The notes beneath the pieces were generated by a model. It saw only the letters and a program-made list of their open reading frames with translations, was not told the origin of the DNA and ran no database searches. Made by a program: the position numbers and the translations under genes. From Streptomyces ardesiacus (GTDB taxonomy: Bacteria; Actinomycetota; Actinomycetes; Streptomycetales; Streptomycetaceae), in contig NZ_BEWC01000008.1 of NCBI RefSeq assembly GCF_003112575.1, positions 372,001 through 436,000 on the forward strand: a stretch of 64,000 bases of DNA. The letters are read 5' to 3'. Numbering within the stretch: position 1 is the stretch's first letter; every line of letters starts with the position of its first letter. This document shows positions 1 through 9,363 of this stretch, piece by piece.

Positions 1-446
1 TGCTCGCCGAGCAGGACGACGGGCACCTTGTTGGTGCGCCGGCGCAGCTCGTCCGCGGAGATGGACAGCGGGCTCAGCAGCAGCCCGTCGAACATCGTGG
101 CGCGGGACTCGCGGCCCAGCAGCTCCCGTTCGCGGTCGCCGTCGCCGTCCGTCTGGTCGAGCATGACGACGTACCCGTGGGTGCGGGCCGCGGTGATCAC
201 CTCGCGGGCCAGTTCGGCAAAGTACGGCACGTCCAGCTCGGGGACGACCAGGGCGATCATGCCGCTGCGGCCCCGGCGGAGATTGCGGGCCACCAGGTTC
301 GGCCGGTAGTCGAGTTCGTCGAGCGCGGCCTGCACCCGGACCCGCAACTCGTCGGAGACGGGCACCGAACCGTTGACCACGTTGGACACCGTGCGAATCG
401 AGACTCCCGCGCGTCGGGCGACGTCGCGGAGTGTGGAGCCGGCCAT
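1..446 (-). CDS. LacI-family transcriptional repressor, N-terminal part (cut by window edge)
   Basis: Reading leftwards from the ATG at 446, the frame opens with MAGSTLRDVARRAGVS, a LacI helix-turn-helix, followed by the hinge region (RPNLVARNLRRGRSGMIALV) and the start of the periplasmic-binding-like sensor domain. About 148 residues are present; the C-terminal half lies beyond base 1. The gene is divergent from the sugar ABC operon at 723, with two matching palindromes in the gap, so it very probably represses that operon and is released by its sugar. The inducer cannot be read from the fragment. Confidence 0.9.
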   Translation of the reverse strand, partial: MAGSTLRDVARRAGVSIRTVSNVVNGSVPVSDELRVRVQAALDELDYRPNLVARNLRRGRSGMIALVVPELDVPYFAELAREVITAARTHGYVVMLDQTDGDGDRERELLGRESRATMFDGLLLSPLSISADELRRRTNKVPVVLLGE

Positions 447-545
447 CCAGTTACCCCTCACCGCCCCCGCGGGGCATCGGTCGGCAGCATCTCGTGTTCC
501 TGCCCGTGCGGACCAGCGCTGACGCAGGTTGATGTTACCCAGCTA

Positions 546-590
546 TTGCATCGTTGCAAAATGCGCAGCATCATCTCTGCATCGTTGCAA
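546..590. promoter_or_regulatory. Two operator sites (TTGCATCGTTGCAA) for the adjacent LacI regulator
   Basis: TTGCATCGTTGCAA (546-559) and a second copy, TGCATCGTTGCAA (578-590), share a near-palindromic core TTGCA-N4-TGCAA. The copies sit 31 bp apart, about three helical turns, so two dimers would bind the same face of the DNA. They lie between the divergent LacI gene and the ABC operon, the usual place for an autoregulating LacI repressor. Assignment to this repressor is inferred from position and symmetry. Confidence 0.75.
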
Positions 591-722
591 AGGACGGGCG
601 GCGTCCGGGTCACGCCCGTGCCGTCGCGCCGCCGACGACGCCTGCGCGCGTCCACGTCCACTCCCTGCTCAGCCACCCCCTCTCCCGCACTCCCAGCCCG
701 CATCCCGATCGAGGAGCCGTGC

Positions 723-2084
723 ATGTCCAGATCATTCGTCCCCCGGCGCAGCGTCCTGCGCGGTGCGCTCGGCGCCGGCGCGCTCGCCGCGGCCGCCGGT
801 CCCCTCGCGGCGTGCGCCCCCGGATCCTCCGGGTCCGAGCCGCGCAAGCTCACCGGGACGCCGGGTGCGTCGGCCAAGGGCGAGATCACCATCTGGAACC
901 GCTCGGGCGACCTGTTCAAGGTCTTCGACGCGGCGATCGACGCCTTCCGCAAGGCCCACCCGGACATCAAGGTCAACCACCAGGCCGTCGACATCGACGC
1001 CAAGCTCGCCAACACCCTGATCAGCGGCACCGACCTGCCGGACGGCAGCTTCTGGGACGACGCCAAGATCGGCGGCCAGGCGGAGCACCTGTACGACCTG
1101 ACCGACCTGATAGCGCCCTACCGCGACAAGACCTCGGCGTACAAGCTCTCGGTCAACACCGTCGACGGCCGGATCTACGGCGTGCCCTGGGACCTGGACC
1201 CCGGGCTGCTCTGGTACCGCGAGGACCTGCTGGAGGACGCCGGGGTCGACCCGGCCGGGCTGAAGACCTACGACGACCTGCTGGCGGCGGCCCGGGCGCT
1301 GCGGGAGAAAAACCCGAAGGCCCGCCCCCTGCACATGGAGAAGGACCCCTTCCTCGGCCAGCTCTGGCTGGAGATGCTCGCCGGTCAGCAGGGCACCAGC
1401 CTCGCCGACGCCGACGGACGGGTACGGCTGGACTCCAAGGAGTACCGCACCATCCTCAACTGGGTCCGGGACGCCGTCGACGACGACCTGGTCACCCACA
1501 CCGAATACCTCAAGCAGGCCGACCTGGCCGCCCTGGAGAACGGGCAGCAGGCCCTGGTCCCGTGGGCGGTGTGGTGGTCCTTCGCACCCCAGCAGCTGCT
1601 GAAGAAGGGCAAGGGCAGGTGGCGGGCCGCACCCCTGCCCGCCTGGACCCCGGGCGGGGCCCGCAGCGGCGCCATGGGCGGCAGCAGCTTCATCATCCCG
1701 GCGAAGGCGAAGAACCCCGAACTCGCCTGGCTGCTGTACGAGTTCCTGTGCTTCAAGGAGCCCGGCTACATCGCGGTGTACGGGCCGAGCGAGGTCTACC
1801 CGGGCGGTCTGACCACCTCCGTGCCGAGCTACGGACCCGCCCGCCGCCCCGACAAGCCGCTGTTCGAACCGGTGGCCGCGCTCGGCGGACAGGACCTGTG
1901 GAAGGTCGCCGTGGACGCCGCCGGCACCATCCCGTCCGCCGCGCCGATCCCGGCCTGGTGGGCCAAGTCCGTCGACTACCTCGGCAACAACCTCCAGCGG
2001 CTCATCGAGGGGAAGATGGCACCCGACGACGTCATCGACGACTCCACCAAGAAGATCCAGCGCAACCTGGTGGACCGCGCATGA
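723..2084 (+). CDS. ABC transporter sugar-binding lipoprotein
   Basis: A 453-residue extracellular solute-binding protein (family 1 type). The N-terminus has RRSVLR followed by a hydrophobic stretch and the lipobox LAAC (Tat-like lipoprotein signal), so it should be membrane-anchored outside the cell. The ATG at 723 is chosen because it directly precedes the signal peptide; the frame stays open upstream but without plausible coding. The stop overlaps the next start (ATGA at 2081), showing translational coupling to the permeases. It delivers the substrate of a carbohydrate ABC importer; the sugar is unknown, but the co-transcribed GH2 enzyme points to a beta-linked glycoside. Confidence 0.92.
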   Translation: MSRSFVPRRSVLRGALGAGALAAAAGPLAACAPGSSGSEPRKLTGTPGASAKGEITIWNRSGDLFKVFDAAIDAFRKAHPDIKVNHQAVDIDAKLANTLISGTDLPDGSFWDDAKIGGQAEHLYDLTDLIAPYRDKTSAYKLSVNTVDGRIYGVPWDLDPGLLWYREDLLEDAGVDPAGLKTYDDLLAAARALREKNPKARPLHMEKDPFLGQLWLEMLAGQQGTSLADADGRVRLDSKEYRTILNWVRDAVDDDLVTHTEYLKQADLAALENGQQALVPWAVWWSFAPQQLLKKGKGRWRAAPLPAWTPGGARSGAMGGSSFIIPAKAKNPELAWLLYEFLCFKEPGYIAVYGPSEVYPGGLTTSVPSYGPARRPDKPLFEPVAALGGQDLWKVAVDAAGTIPSAAPIPAWWAKSVDYLGNNLQRLIEGKMAPDDVIDDSTKKIQRNLVDRA

Positions 2085-3016
2085 CACCCGCCACCCTCAC
2101 CCCGTCGCGCACGGAGAAGGCGGCGCCCGACGCGCCGCGCCCCGCCCGCCGCTCCCGGCGCAGGCCCTTCCTCGCGCCCTACCTCTTCGTCGCGCCGTTC
2201 TACGTGGTCTTCGCGGCCTTCGGCGTCTACCCCCTCGTCTTCGCGCTCCAGTTGAGCTTCACCGACTGGAAGGGCGCAGGCGAGGCGAACTTCATCGGCC
2301 TGGAGAACTACACCTACCTGCTCACCAGCGAGGAGTTCTGGTCCTCGCTGGGCAACAGCGCGGTGATGTGGCTGCTGATCGTGCCCCTCCAGATCGTCGG
2401 CGGCCTGGCCGCGGCGGTGCTGCTGGCCAACGCGCGGCTGCGGCTGCGCGGCATGTTCCGGGTCGCCTTCATCGCCCCCTTCGTCACCCCGCTGGTGGCG
2501 ATGGCCCAGGTGTGGATCGTCGCCTTCGACACGGACTACGGGCTGGTCAACCACCTGTTCAACCTGGTCGGCCTGCCGGACGTCGACTGGCTCCAGTCGA
2601 CCGCCTGGGCCAAACCGACGCTCGCGCTGCTGTTCCTGTGGAAGACCACCGGGTTCGCGATCATCATCCTGCTCGCCGGACTCCAGGCCGTGCCCGCCGA
2701 CGTGTACGAGGCCGCCGCCCTCGACGGCGCCTCGCGCAAGCGGCAGTTCTGGTCGCTGACCCTGCCACTGGTGCGGCGCAGCATCGCCTTCCTCGTCGTG
2801 GTGCAGACCCTCGCGGTGTTCCAGATGTTCGCCGAGCCGTTCGTCGTCACCCAGGGCGGCCCGTACGGCTCGACCACCACCGGCGGGCTCTACCTCTACG
2901 ACCACATCCTGGCGTCCGACCTCGGGACCGGCGCCGCGAACTCCTTCCTGCTCGTGCTGCTGGTGTTCGCCCTGTCCCTGCTGTCCGTGCGCCTGCTCCG
3001 CTCCAAGGACGAGTGA
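2081..3016 (+). CDS. Sugar ABC transporter permease (MalF type)
   Basis: A 311-residue integral membrane protein with a basic cytosolic N-terminus (RRSRRRP), about six membrane spans and the EAA loop VYEAAALDGASRKRQFWSLT that contacts the ATPase. The start overlaps the binding-protein stop by four bases. It pairs with the next permease. No ATP-binding subunit is encoded nearby; in Streptomyces such importers are normally energised by the shared ATPase MsiK, which I infer here. Confidence 0.92.
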   Translation: MTPATLTPSRTEKAAPDAPRPARRSRRRPFLAPYLFVAPFYVVFAAFGVYPLVFALQLSFTDWKGAGEANFIGLENYTYLLTSEEFWSSLGNSAVMWLLIVPLQIVGGLAAAVLLANARLRLRGMFRVAFIAPFVTPLVAMAQVWIVAFDTDYGLVNHLFNLVGLPDVDWLQSTAWAKPTLALLFLWKTTGFAIIILLAGLQAVPADVYEAAALDGASRKRQFWSLTLPLVRRSIAFLVVVQTLAVFQMFAEPFVVTQGGPYGSTTTGGLYLYDHILASDLGTGAANSFLLVLLVFALSLLSVRLLRSKDE

Positions 3017-3018
3017 CC

Positions 3019-3900
3019 ATGACCAGCCAGACCAAGAAGACGGGCCGGAGTCTGTCCCAGCCCCGGCCGGGTCCGCTCCAGTACCTCGTACTGGGCCTCC
3101 TCGCCCTCGTGTTCGTCTACCCCATCTGGTGGGCCGTCAGCTCCTCGCTGAAGCCGCCGGCCGACATCGTCCGCGACCCGCTGTCCTTCTCGCTCGGCTC
3201 GGCCACGCTCGACAACTACCGGGCCATGTTCGACGACGTGCCGATCGGCACCGGCTTCGTCAACACCGTGCTCGTCGTGGCCGTCAAGGGCGCGATGACC
3301 ATGTTCTTCTGCCCGCTGGCCGGCTACGCCTTCGCCAAGTACCGCTTTCCCGGCAAGAACCTGCTCTTCGGCGTGCTGATGCTCACCCTGATGCTGCCGA
3401 CCCTCGTGCTGGTCATCCCGCTGCTCCTGGAGATGAGCGAACTGGGCTGGGTCAACACGTACCAGGCGCTGATCCTGCCCGGCAGCATCGACGCCTTCAG
3501 CATCTTCTGGATGCGGCAGACCATCGCCGCCGTGCCCGACGAACTCCTCGACGCCGGGCGGGTGGACGGGGCGAGCGAGTTCGGCATCTTCGCCCGGATC
3601 GTGGTGCCGGTCATCCGGCCGGGCATCGCCGCGCTCGGCGTCCTGACCGCCATGAACATCTACAACGACTTCGTCTGGCCGGTCGTCGCCGTCAACGACG
3701 AGAGCCACCAGACGCTCCAGGTCGTCCTCTCCACCCTCGCGCAGAACGTCACCGGCAACCGCGTCGGAGCCGACTTCGCCACCGTCTGGGGCGAACTGCT
3801 CGCCGTCGGAAGCATCGCCATGCTGCCCGTGCTCGCCCTGTTCGTCCTGCTGCAACGCCACTTCATCAACGGGATCCTCGCGGGCAGCGTCAAGGGCTGA
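3019..3900 (+). CDS. Sugar ABC transporter permease (MalG type)
   Basis: A 293-residue permease beginning two bases after the upstream stop. Six predicted membrane spans and the EAA loop LLDAGRVDGASEFGIFARIV identify the MalG/CUT1 family partner of the upstream permease. The C-terminus (HFINGILAGSVKG) is typical of this family. It forms the second half of the membrane channel of the importer encoded from 723. Confidence 0.92.
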   Translation: MTSQTKKTGRSLSQPRPGPLQYLVLGLLALVFVYPIWWAVSSSLKPPADIVRDPLSFSLGSATLDNYRAMFDDVPIGTGFVNTVLVVAVKGAMTMFFCPLAGYAFAKYRFPGKNLLFGVLMLTLMLPTLVLVIPLLLEMSELGWVNTYQALILPGSIDAFSIFWMRQTIAAVPDELLDAGRVDGASEFGIFARIVVPVIRPGIAALGVLTAMNIYNDFVWPVVAVNDESHQTLQVVLSTLAQNVTGNRVGADFATVWGELLAVGSIAMLPVLALFVLLQRHFINGILAGSVKG

Positions 3901-3958
3901 CCTCACCCCGTACACCGCCCACCGCCCCCAGCCGCACCGAATCGGAGCACACACGCCC

Positions 3959-6040
3959 ATGACCACCCCCCGTCCCGAATACCCCCGCCCGCACTTCGAC
4001 CGCTCCCACTCCTGGCTCACCCTCAACGGCACCTGGGACTTCCGCGCCGATCCCGCCGAGGCCTACACCGCCGACGCGTCCGACGGCTACGACCGCGCCA
4101 TCACCGTGCCCTTCGCCTGGGAGACGCCCGCCTCCGGCATCGCCGAGCACTGGCTCCGGACCGCCTGGTACCGGCGCACGTTCACCGTGCCCGCCGACTG
4201 GGCCGGACAGCGCGTCGTGCTGCACTTCGGCGCCGTGCACCACGCCGCCACGGTCTGGGTCAACGGCACCGAGGTCGCCCACCACGAGGGCGGCTACACC
4301 CCCTTCGCCGCCGACGTCACCGACGCGCTCGGCGACGGAGAGCACCTGCTCACGGTGCGGGTCCACGCCCCGGCGGACAAGCGGGACATCGCCCACGGCA
4401 AGCAGCGCAGCATGCCCCGCGACGACTACGACGGCGTCTGCTTCACCCCCTCCTCCGGCATCTGGCAGAGCGTCTGGCTGGAGGCCCGCCCCGCCACCCA
4501 CCTCGCCGCGCTCCGGCTGCGCCCGAACGACGACCTGACCGGCATCACCGTCGAAGCCGTCGTGCACGGTCCCGCGGCGGACCGCGCCGAACTGCGGCTG
4601 CGGGTACGCGACGAGAACACCGCCGTCACGGCGACCCTGGACCCGGGCGGACGGCTGCGCACCGAACTCCCGCTCCCCGCGCCGAGGCTGTGGTCGCCCG
4701 AGGACCCGCACCTCTACCACGTCGACGCCGAACTGACCTCCGCCGACGGCACCGACCGGGTCGCCGCCTACACCGGACTGCGCACCCTCACCGTCGACGG
4801 CGAATCCCTGTACCTCAACGGGCGGCGGCTGTTCGTGCGGGGCGTGCTCGACCAGGGCTACTGGCCCGAGACCGGCATCACGGCCCCCGACGACGACGCC
4901 CTGCGCCGTGACCTCGAACTCGCGGCCGGGGCCGGCTACAACCTCGTCCGCAAGCACCTCAAGCTGGAGGATCCCCGCTTCACCCACCACGCCGACACCC
5001 TCGGCATGCTCCTGTGGGCCGAACCCGCCTCGCCCGGCCGCTTCTCGCCCGCCTCCGTCACCGCCTTCACGGAGCAGATCGAGCCGATGGTCGAACGCGA
5101 CGGCAACAGCCCCGCCATCGTCATCTGGGGCCTGTACAACGAGGAATGGGGCCTGGACTGGGACATCCCCGGCGACCCGGCCAAGCAGCGCGCCACCGCC
5201 GACGCCTACGACCGCCTCAAGGCCCTCGACCCCACCCGCCCGGTCGTCGACAACTCCGGCTGGACCCACGTCAAGACCGACCTGCTCGACTGGCACTACT
5301 ACGACGAGAGCGCCGCCTCCTGGGCCACCACCGTCGCCGACCTGCTCTCCGGCGAACGCGACGACTTCCCCGTCAAGCTCGGCCCCGACTTCGTCGTCCA
5401 CAAGAAGCTCGCCGTCCCCGGCCAGCCGCTGCGCGGCCTGCCCAACCTCAACAGCGAGTACGGCGGCGGCTTCACCGGCCTGGACCGCGCCTGGCACCTG
5501 CGCTGGCAGACCCAGGAGCTGCGCCGTCACGACCGGCTCGCCGGGTACGTGTACACGGAGCTGTACGACATCGAGCACGAGAGCGCCGGGCTGCTGGACT
5601 TCGGGCGCGGGGCGAAGGACCTGGCAGGTGTCGACCCGGCCCACGTCAACGCGCCGACCACCCTCGTCCTGGACGTGACGCCGGTGGCGCCGGGCCGCGA
5701 CCTGCTCACCGCCGGCCCCGACTTCACGGTCGACGTGCACGTCTCCCACCACGGCACCGACCCCGTCGCGGGCACGGTTCACACCACCTGGACCCCGGTG
5801 TACGCCACGACACCCGACGCGCCCGGCGACGCCGTCCCCGGCTGCCGCGCGGAGGCCAAGCCCTACGTCCTCGGCGCCGCCGTCACGGTGCCCGCCACGC
5901 TGCCCGACGGCTGGGTCAGCGGGCGGCTGCACCTGGCGCTGGTCGTGGACGGCACCGTCGCCGCCCGGACCGCGCTGGACGTGGACACGCGGACCGCCCC
6001 GCACATCGGCGACGACCCCCTGGCCCGCCCCACCGCCTGA
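3959..6040 (+). CDS. Glycoside hydrolase family 2 (beta-galactosidase/beta-glucuronidase-like), cytoplasmic
   Basis: 693 residues with no signal peptide. The order is the GH2 sugar-binding jelly roll (about 15-190), an immunoglobulin-like domain, then the TIM barrel (about 275-580) and a C-terminal beta domain. VIWGLYNEEWG carries the acid/base Glu of the GH2 NE motif, and LNSEYGGG is the expected nucleophile region. It lies 58 bp behind the permease in the same operon, so it probably cleaves the imported oligosaccharide inside the cell. The exact specificity (beta-galactoside, glucuronide or mannoside) is not evident; at 693 residues it is shorter than LacZ. Confidence 0.85.
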   Translation: MTTPRPEYPRPHFDRSHSWLTLNGTWDFRADPAEAYTADASDGYDRAITVPFAWETPASGIAEHWLRTAWYRRTFTVPADWAGQRVVLHFGAVHHAATVWVNGTEVAHHEGGYTPFAADVTDALGDGEHLLTVRVHAPADKRDIAHGKQRSMPRDDYDGVCFTPSSGIWQSVWLEARPATHLAALRLRPNDDLTGITVEAVVHGPAADRAELRLRVRDENTAVTATLDPGGRLRTELPLPAPRLWSPEDPHLYHVDAELTSADGTDRVAAYTGLRTLTVDGESLYLNGRRLFVRGVLDQGYWPETGITAPDDDALRRDLELAAGAGYNLVRKHLKLEDPRFTHHADTLGMLLWAEPASPGRFSPASVTAFTEQIEPMVERDGNSPAIVIWGLYNEEWGLDWDIPGDPAKQRATADAYDRLKALDPTRPVVDNSGWTHVKTDLLDWHYYDESAASWATTVADLLSGERDDFPVKLGPDFVVHKKLAVPGQPLRGLPNLNSEYGGGFTGLDRAWHLRWQTQELRRHDRLAGYVYTELYDIEHESAGLLDFGRGAKDLAGVDPAHVNAPTTLVLDVTPVAPGRDLLTAGPDFTVDVHVSHHGTDPVAGTVHTTWTPVYATTPDAPGDAVPGCRAEAKPYVLGAAVTVPATLPDGWVSGRLHLALVVDGTVAARTALDVDTRTAPHIGDDPLARPTA

Positions 6041-6105
6041 CCTCCGTCCCACCCACCCCGCCGACCCCGCACCATCCGACATCCCCACCACCAAGGAGTC
6101 GACCC

Positions 6106-7773
6106 GTGCGCAACCCCTCACTCACCCACGGAAGATCACCGGCCCTGCTCGGCGTCCTCGCCCTGCTCACGGCCCTGCTGTCCCTGTGGTCGCAGCCCGC
6201 CTCGGCGGCGCCCGCCGGGCAGGTCCTGGCATCACCCGACCTCGCGGCCCACCCGCAGGGCGACAACAGCTACCCCCGCGCCGTCCGCCTCGACCACGAC
6301 GGCTCGGCCGGCCAGACCATGCTGGCCACCTACGCCAAGCGCGAACAGGGCGCCAGCAACACGCTGCCCGTCCACCGCAGCACCGACGGCGGCCGCACCT
6401 GGAGCGCCGCTCCCCTGTCCACCATCACCTCGCACACGGCGGGCTGGGACATCGAGGCACCCGTCCTCTACGAGGTGCCGCGCACCGCGAACGGCCTGAA
6501 CCAGGGCGACCTCCTCGCCGCCGGCACCGCCTGGAAGGCCGGTGACTACACCACCCAGCGCGTCGAGGTGTTCAAGAGCACCGACCACGGCCGGAGCTGG
6601 CAGTACCTCTCCGACTGCACCCGCACCAGCGGCCTGCCCGACACCATCGGGCACGGCATCTGGGAACCGTGGTTCCTGCTGGCCCCCGACAACACACTGG
6701 CCTGTTTCATCTCCGACGAGCGGCCCGCCAACAGCCCCACCAACAACCAGGTCATCGGCCACTACACCTCCACCGACGGCGGCCGCACCTGGAGCGGCAC
6801 GCTCACCCAGGACGTCGCCTTCCCCGCCGACAACCTCGCCCGCCCCGGCATGTCGATCGTCGTCCCGCTGCCCGACGGGCGGTTCATGATGGCGTACGAG
6901 ATGTGCCGGGACGCCACCGACGCCGACCACGCCTGCGAGGTGTACACCAAGACCAGCCCCGACGGTCTGAACTGGGCGCCCGCCGACAACCGGGGCACCC
7001 TGGTGCGCACCGCCGACGGCAGGGAACTGCTGCACACCCCCTACCTCGCCTGGGTACCGGGCGGCGGCCCCGACGGCACCCTGCTGATGTCCGGCCAGCG
7101 CGTGGTGAGCGGACCCACCGGGAACAAGACGGTCCTGTCGGAGTCCGGCACCGTGGTCTTCGCCAACACCGACCTCGGCGCGGGGGAGTGGACCGAGATC
7201 GAGGCCCCGGTCCTGACCGACCCCACCGGCGGCTACAACCCCGGCGAGCCCTCCTGCCCCGGCTACAGCTCACCGATCGTGCCGCGCGCCGACGGCACCT
7301 CCTTCCTCTACCTGACCGCCACCTGGCTCGGCACCGGCAACCAGTGCCAGGTCCGCTTCGGCACCGGCGGCCTCGGCGGACCGGTCGGCCGGGTCACCAC
7401 GCCGTGGGTCGCGGGCAAGTGCCTCGACGTCGACACCAACACCAGTGGCAACGGCAACGCCGCCCAGCTGTGGGACTGCAGCACCGCCACCGGACAGCGC
7501 TGGTCCGTGGCCCCCGACGGCACGGTGCGCGCCTTCGGCAAGTGCCTGGACATCGACGGCAACGGCACGGCCAACTTCACCAAGGTCCAGGTGTGGGACT
7601 GCGCCCCGGGCGTCGGCGGCCAGCAGTGGCGCCACCGGGCCGACGGCTCGCTGTTCAACCCCCAGTCCGGCCGCTGCCTGGACATCCCGTCCGGCGGCAC
7701 CGCCAACGGCACCAGGCTGCAGATCTACGACTGCAACGGCCTCGGCACCCAGAAGTGGAACCTGCCGGCCTAG
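6106..7773 (+). CDS. Secreted BNR-repeat (sialidase-like) protein with C-terminal ricin-type lectin domain
   Basis: 555 residues from a GTG preceded by AAGGAG (6093). A Sec signal peptide ends near SASAAPAG. The body is a sialidase-fold beta-propeller with Asp-box repeats STDGGRTW (twice) and KSTDHGRSW. The last ~130 residues are a CBM13/ricin B lectin with three QxW repeats (GQRW, GQQW, TQKW). It probably works outside the cell, releasing or binding glycans whose products feed the ABC importer just upstream. The propeller also occurs in non-sialidase glycosidases, and I cannot confirm the arginine triad, so the enzymatic activity stays open. Confidence 0.8.
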   Translation: MRNPSLTHGRSPALLGVLALLTALLSLWSQPASAAPAGQVLASPDLAAHPQGDNSYPRAVRLDHDGSAGQTMLATYAKREQGASNTLPVHRSTDGGRTWSAAPLSTITSHTAGWDIEAPVLYEVPRTANGLNQGDLLAAGTAWKAGDYTTQRVEVFKSTDHGRSWQYLSDCTRTSGLPDTIGHGIWEPWFLLAPDNTLACFISDERPANSPTNNQVIGHYTSTDGGRTWSGTLTQDVAFPADNLARPGMSIVVPLPDGRFMMAYEMCRDATDADHACEVYTKTSPDGLNWAPADNRGTLVRTADGRELLHTPYLAWVPGGGPDGTLLMSGQRVVSGPTGNKTVLSESGTVVFANTDLGAGEWTEIEAPVLTDPTGGYNPGEPSCPGYSSPIVPRADGTSFLYLTATWLGTGNQCQVRFGTGGLGGPVGRVTTPWVAGKCLDVDTNTSGNGNAAQLWDCSTATGQRWSVAPDGTVRAFGKCLDIDGNGTANFTKVQVWDCAPGVGGQQWRHRADGSLFNPQSGRCLDIPSGGTANGTRLQIYDCNGLGTQKWNLPA

Positions 7774-7900
7774 CCACGAGGGCGGTCGACGGCTTCGGGC
7801 CTCCTCCTCGCTCGGCGACGGGGCCCGGGGCGCGGCCGGTGTGATCGTCCGCGAGGTGCCGGCCGACCCGGCGGCGTACGCGGAACGGGACGCGGGCTGA

Positions 7901-7932
7901 TGCGGAGGGCGGCCGTCCGGCCGCCCTCCGCA
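7901..7932. terminator. Bidirectional hairpin terminator
   Basis: A perfect inverted repeat, TGCGGAGGGCGGCC, GTCC loop, then its exact complement. It lies between the convergent lectin gene and the GH1 gene. There is no U-tract, as is usual in Streptomyces. Confidence 0.8.
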
Positions 7933-7943
7933 CCCTGCCCGGG

Positions 7944-9323
7944 TCACCCGCGGTGCGCGGCGATCATCTCCCGGTACCAGCGGTAGCTGTCCTTCGGCGT
8001 GCGCTCCTGCGTGTCGTAGTCGACCCGCACGATGCCGAAGCGCTTGTCGTAGCCGTACGCCCACTCGAAGTTGTCCAGCAGGGACCACACGTAGTAGCCG
8101 CGCACGTCCACGCCCGCGTCGATCGCCGCGCGCAGCGCGGTCAGGTGGTCGCGCAGGTAGGCGACGCGGTCGGTGTCGTGCACCGTGCCGTCGGCGGCGG
8201 GCGCGTCGTCCTCCGCCGAGCCGTTCTCCGTGATGTGGACGGGCGGCAGCGCGTCGCCGTACCGCTCCTTCAGCGCGACGAGCAGGTCGGTGAAGCTGTC
8301 CGGGACGACCGGCCAGCCCATCGCCGTGTGCCGCACCCCGGGGAGCCGCACCTCCTCGTAGCGGTTGTCCGTCGCCACGCGCAGCGCGGGGTCGCTCTCG
8401 CGGTGCGGGGCGTCCGCGACCACGATCGGGCGGTAGTAGTTGACGCCGAGGAAGTCGAGCGGCTGGGAGATCAGCTCCAGGTCGCCGTCGCGGCGGAAGT
8501 CCTCCCCGGTGATCAGCTCGCCCCAGGTCTCCTCCTCGGTGGCCGGGTAGCGGCCCGCGAGGATCGGCTCGGTCCACACCAGGTTGTGCTGGGTGTCCGC
8601 GCGGACCACCGCCGCGGCGTCGGCGGGGGAGTCGGTCGCGGGCAGGTTGCGGTCCAGGTTGAGCGTGATGCCGACCTCGCGCACCCCGGCCGCGCGCAGC
8701 GCCCGCACGGCCAGCCCGTGACCGACCAGCAGGTGGTGGGCGGCGGCCAGCGCGCCCCGGCCCTCCTTGGCGCCCGGCGCGTGCCGGCCGATGGAGTAGC
8801 CGAGGAAGGCACTGCACCAGGGCTCGTTGAGGGTGATCCAGCGCGGCACCCGGTCGCCCAGGTGCTCCGCGACCACCGCCGTGTACTCGGCGAAGCGCTC
8901 CGCCGTCTCCCGCACCCGCCAGCCGCCCCGGTCCTCCAGGGCCTGCGGCAGGTCCCAGTGGTAGAGGGTGGCGGCCGGTTCGATGCCCGCCGCGAGCAGT
9001 TCGTCCACCAGACGGGAGTAGAAGTCCAGGCCCTTGGGGTTCACGGCGCCCGAGCCGTCCGGCACGATCCGCGGCCAGGCGATCGAGAAGCGGTAGGAGT
9101 CCACGCCGAGGTCGCGGAGCAGGGCCACGTCCTCGGGGTAGCGGTGGTAGTGGTCGCAGGCCACGTCACCGGTGTCGCCCTTCACCACCAGCCCAGGGGT
9201 GTGGCTGTAGGTGTCCCAGATCGAAGGACCGCGGCCGTCCTCGGCCGCCGCGCCCTCGATCTGGTACGAGGCGGTCGCGGCGCCGAAGACGAAGCCGGGC
9301 GGGAAACCGGGGTAGTCACTCAT
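7944..9323 (-). CDS. GH1 beta-glucosidase
   Basis: 459 residues, the usual length for family 1. The N-terminus has FVFGAATASYQIEG, the family signature. LNEPWC holds the acid/base Glu (residue 167) and ITENG the nucleophile (Glu 366). No signal peptide, so it is cytoplasmic. It is the last gene of a minus-strand operon behind a binding protein and two permeases, and presumably hydrolyses the imported beta-glucoside or cello/xylogluco-oligosaccharide. Confidence 0.95.
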   Translation of the reverse strand: MSDYPGFPPGFVFGAATASYQIEGAAAEDGRGPSIWDTYSHTPGLVVKGDTGDVACDHYHRYPEDVALLRDLGVDSYRFSIAWPRIVPDGSGAVNPKGLDFYSRLVDELLAAGIEPAATLYHWDLPQALEDRGGWRVRETAERFAEYTAVVAEHLGDRVPRWITLNEPWCSAFLGYSIGRHAPGAKEGRGALAAAHHLLVGHGLAVRALRAAGVREVGITLNLDRNLPATDSPADAAAVVRADTQHNLVWTEPILAGRYPATEEETWGELITGEDFRRDGDLELISQPLDFLGVNYYRPIVVADAPHRESDPALRVATDNRYEEVRLPGVRHTAMGWPVVPDSFTDLLVALKERYGDALPPVHITENGSAEDDAPAADGTVHDTDRVAYLRDHLTALRAAIDAGVDVRGYYVWSLLDNFEWAYGYDKRFGIVRVDYDTQERTPKDSYRWYREMIAAHRG

Positions 9324-9363
9324 GCTGTGGTGCTCATCTCCGTACGTGCGGGGTGTGCGGGGT

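Noticed and set aside
3890..6121. 743-codon open frame antisense to the GH2 gene
   Set aside because: Gly/Val/Arg-rich shadow of high-GC codon bias; the opposite strand encodes a complete, motif-bearing enzyme.
7841..7900. Short frame VIVREVPADPAAYAERDAG after the lectin gene, looking like a gene tail
   Set aside because: Only 19 codons, no upstream partner in frame that is convincing; possibly a gene remnant but not supportable.
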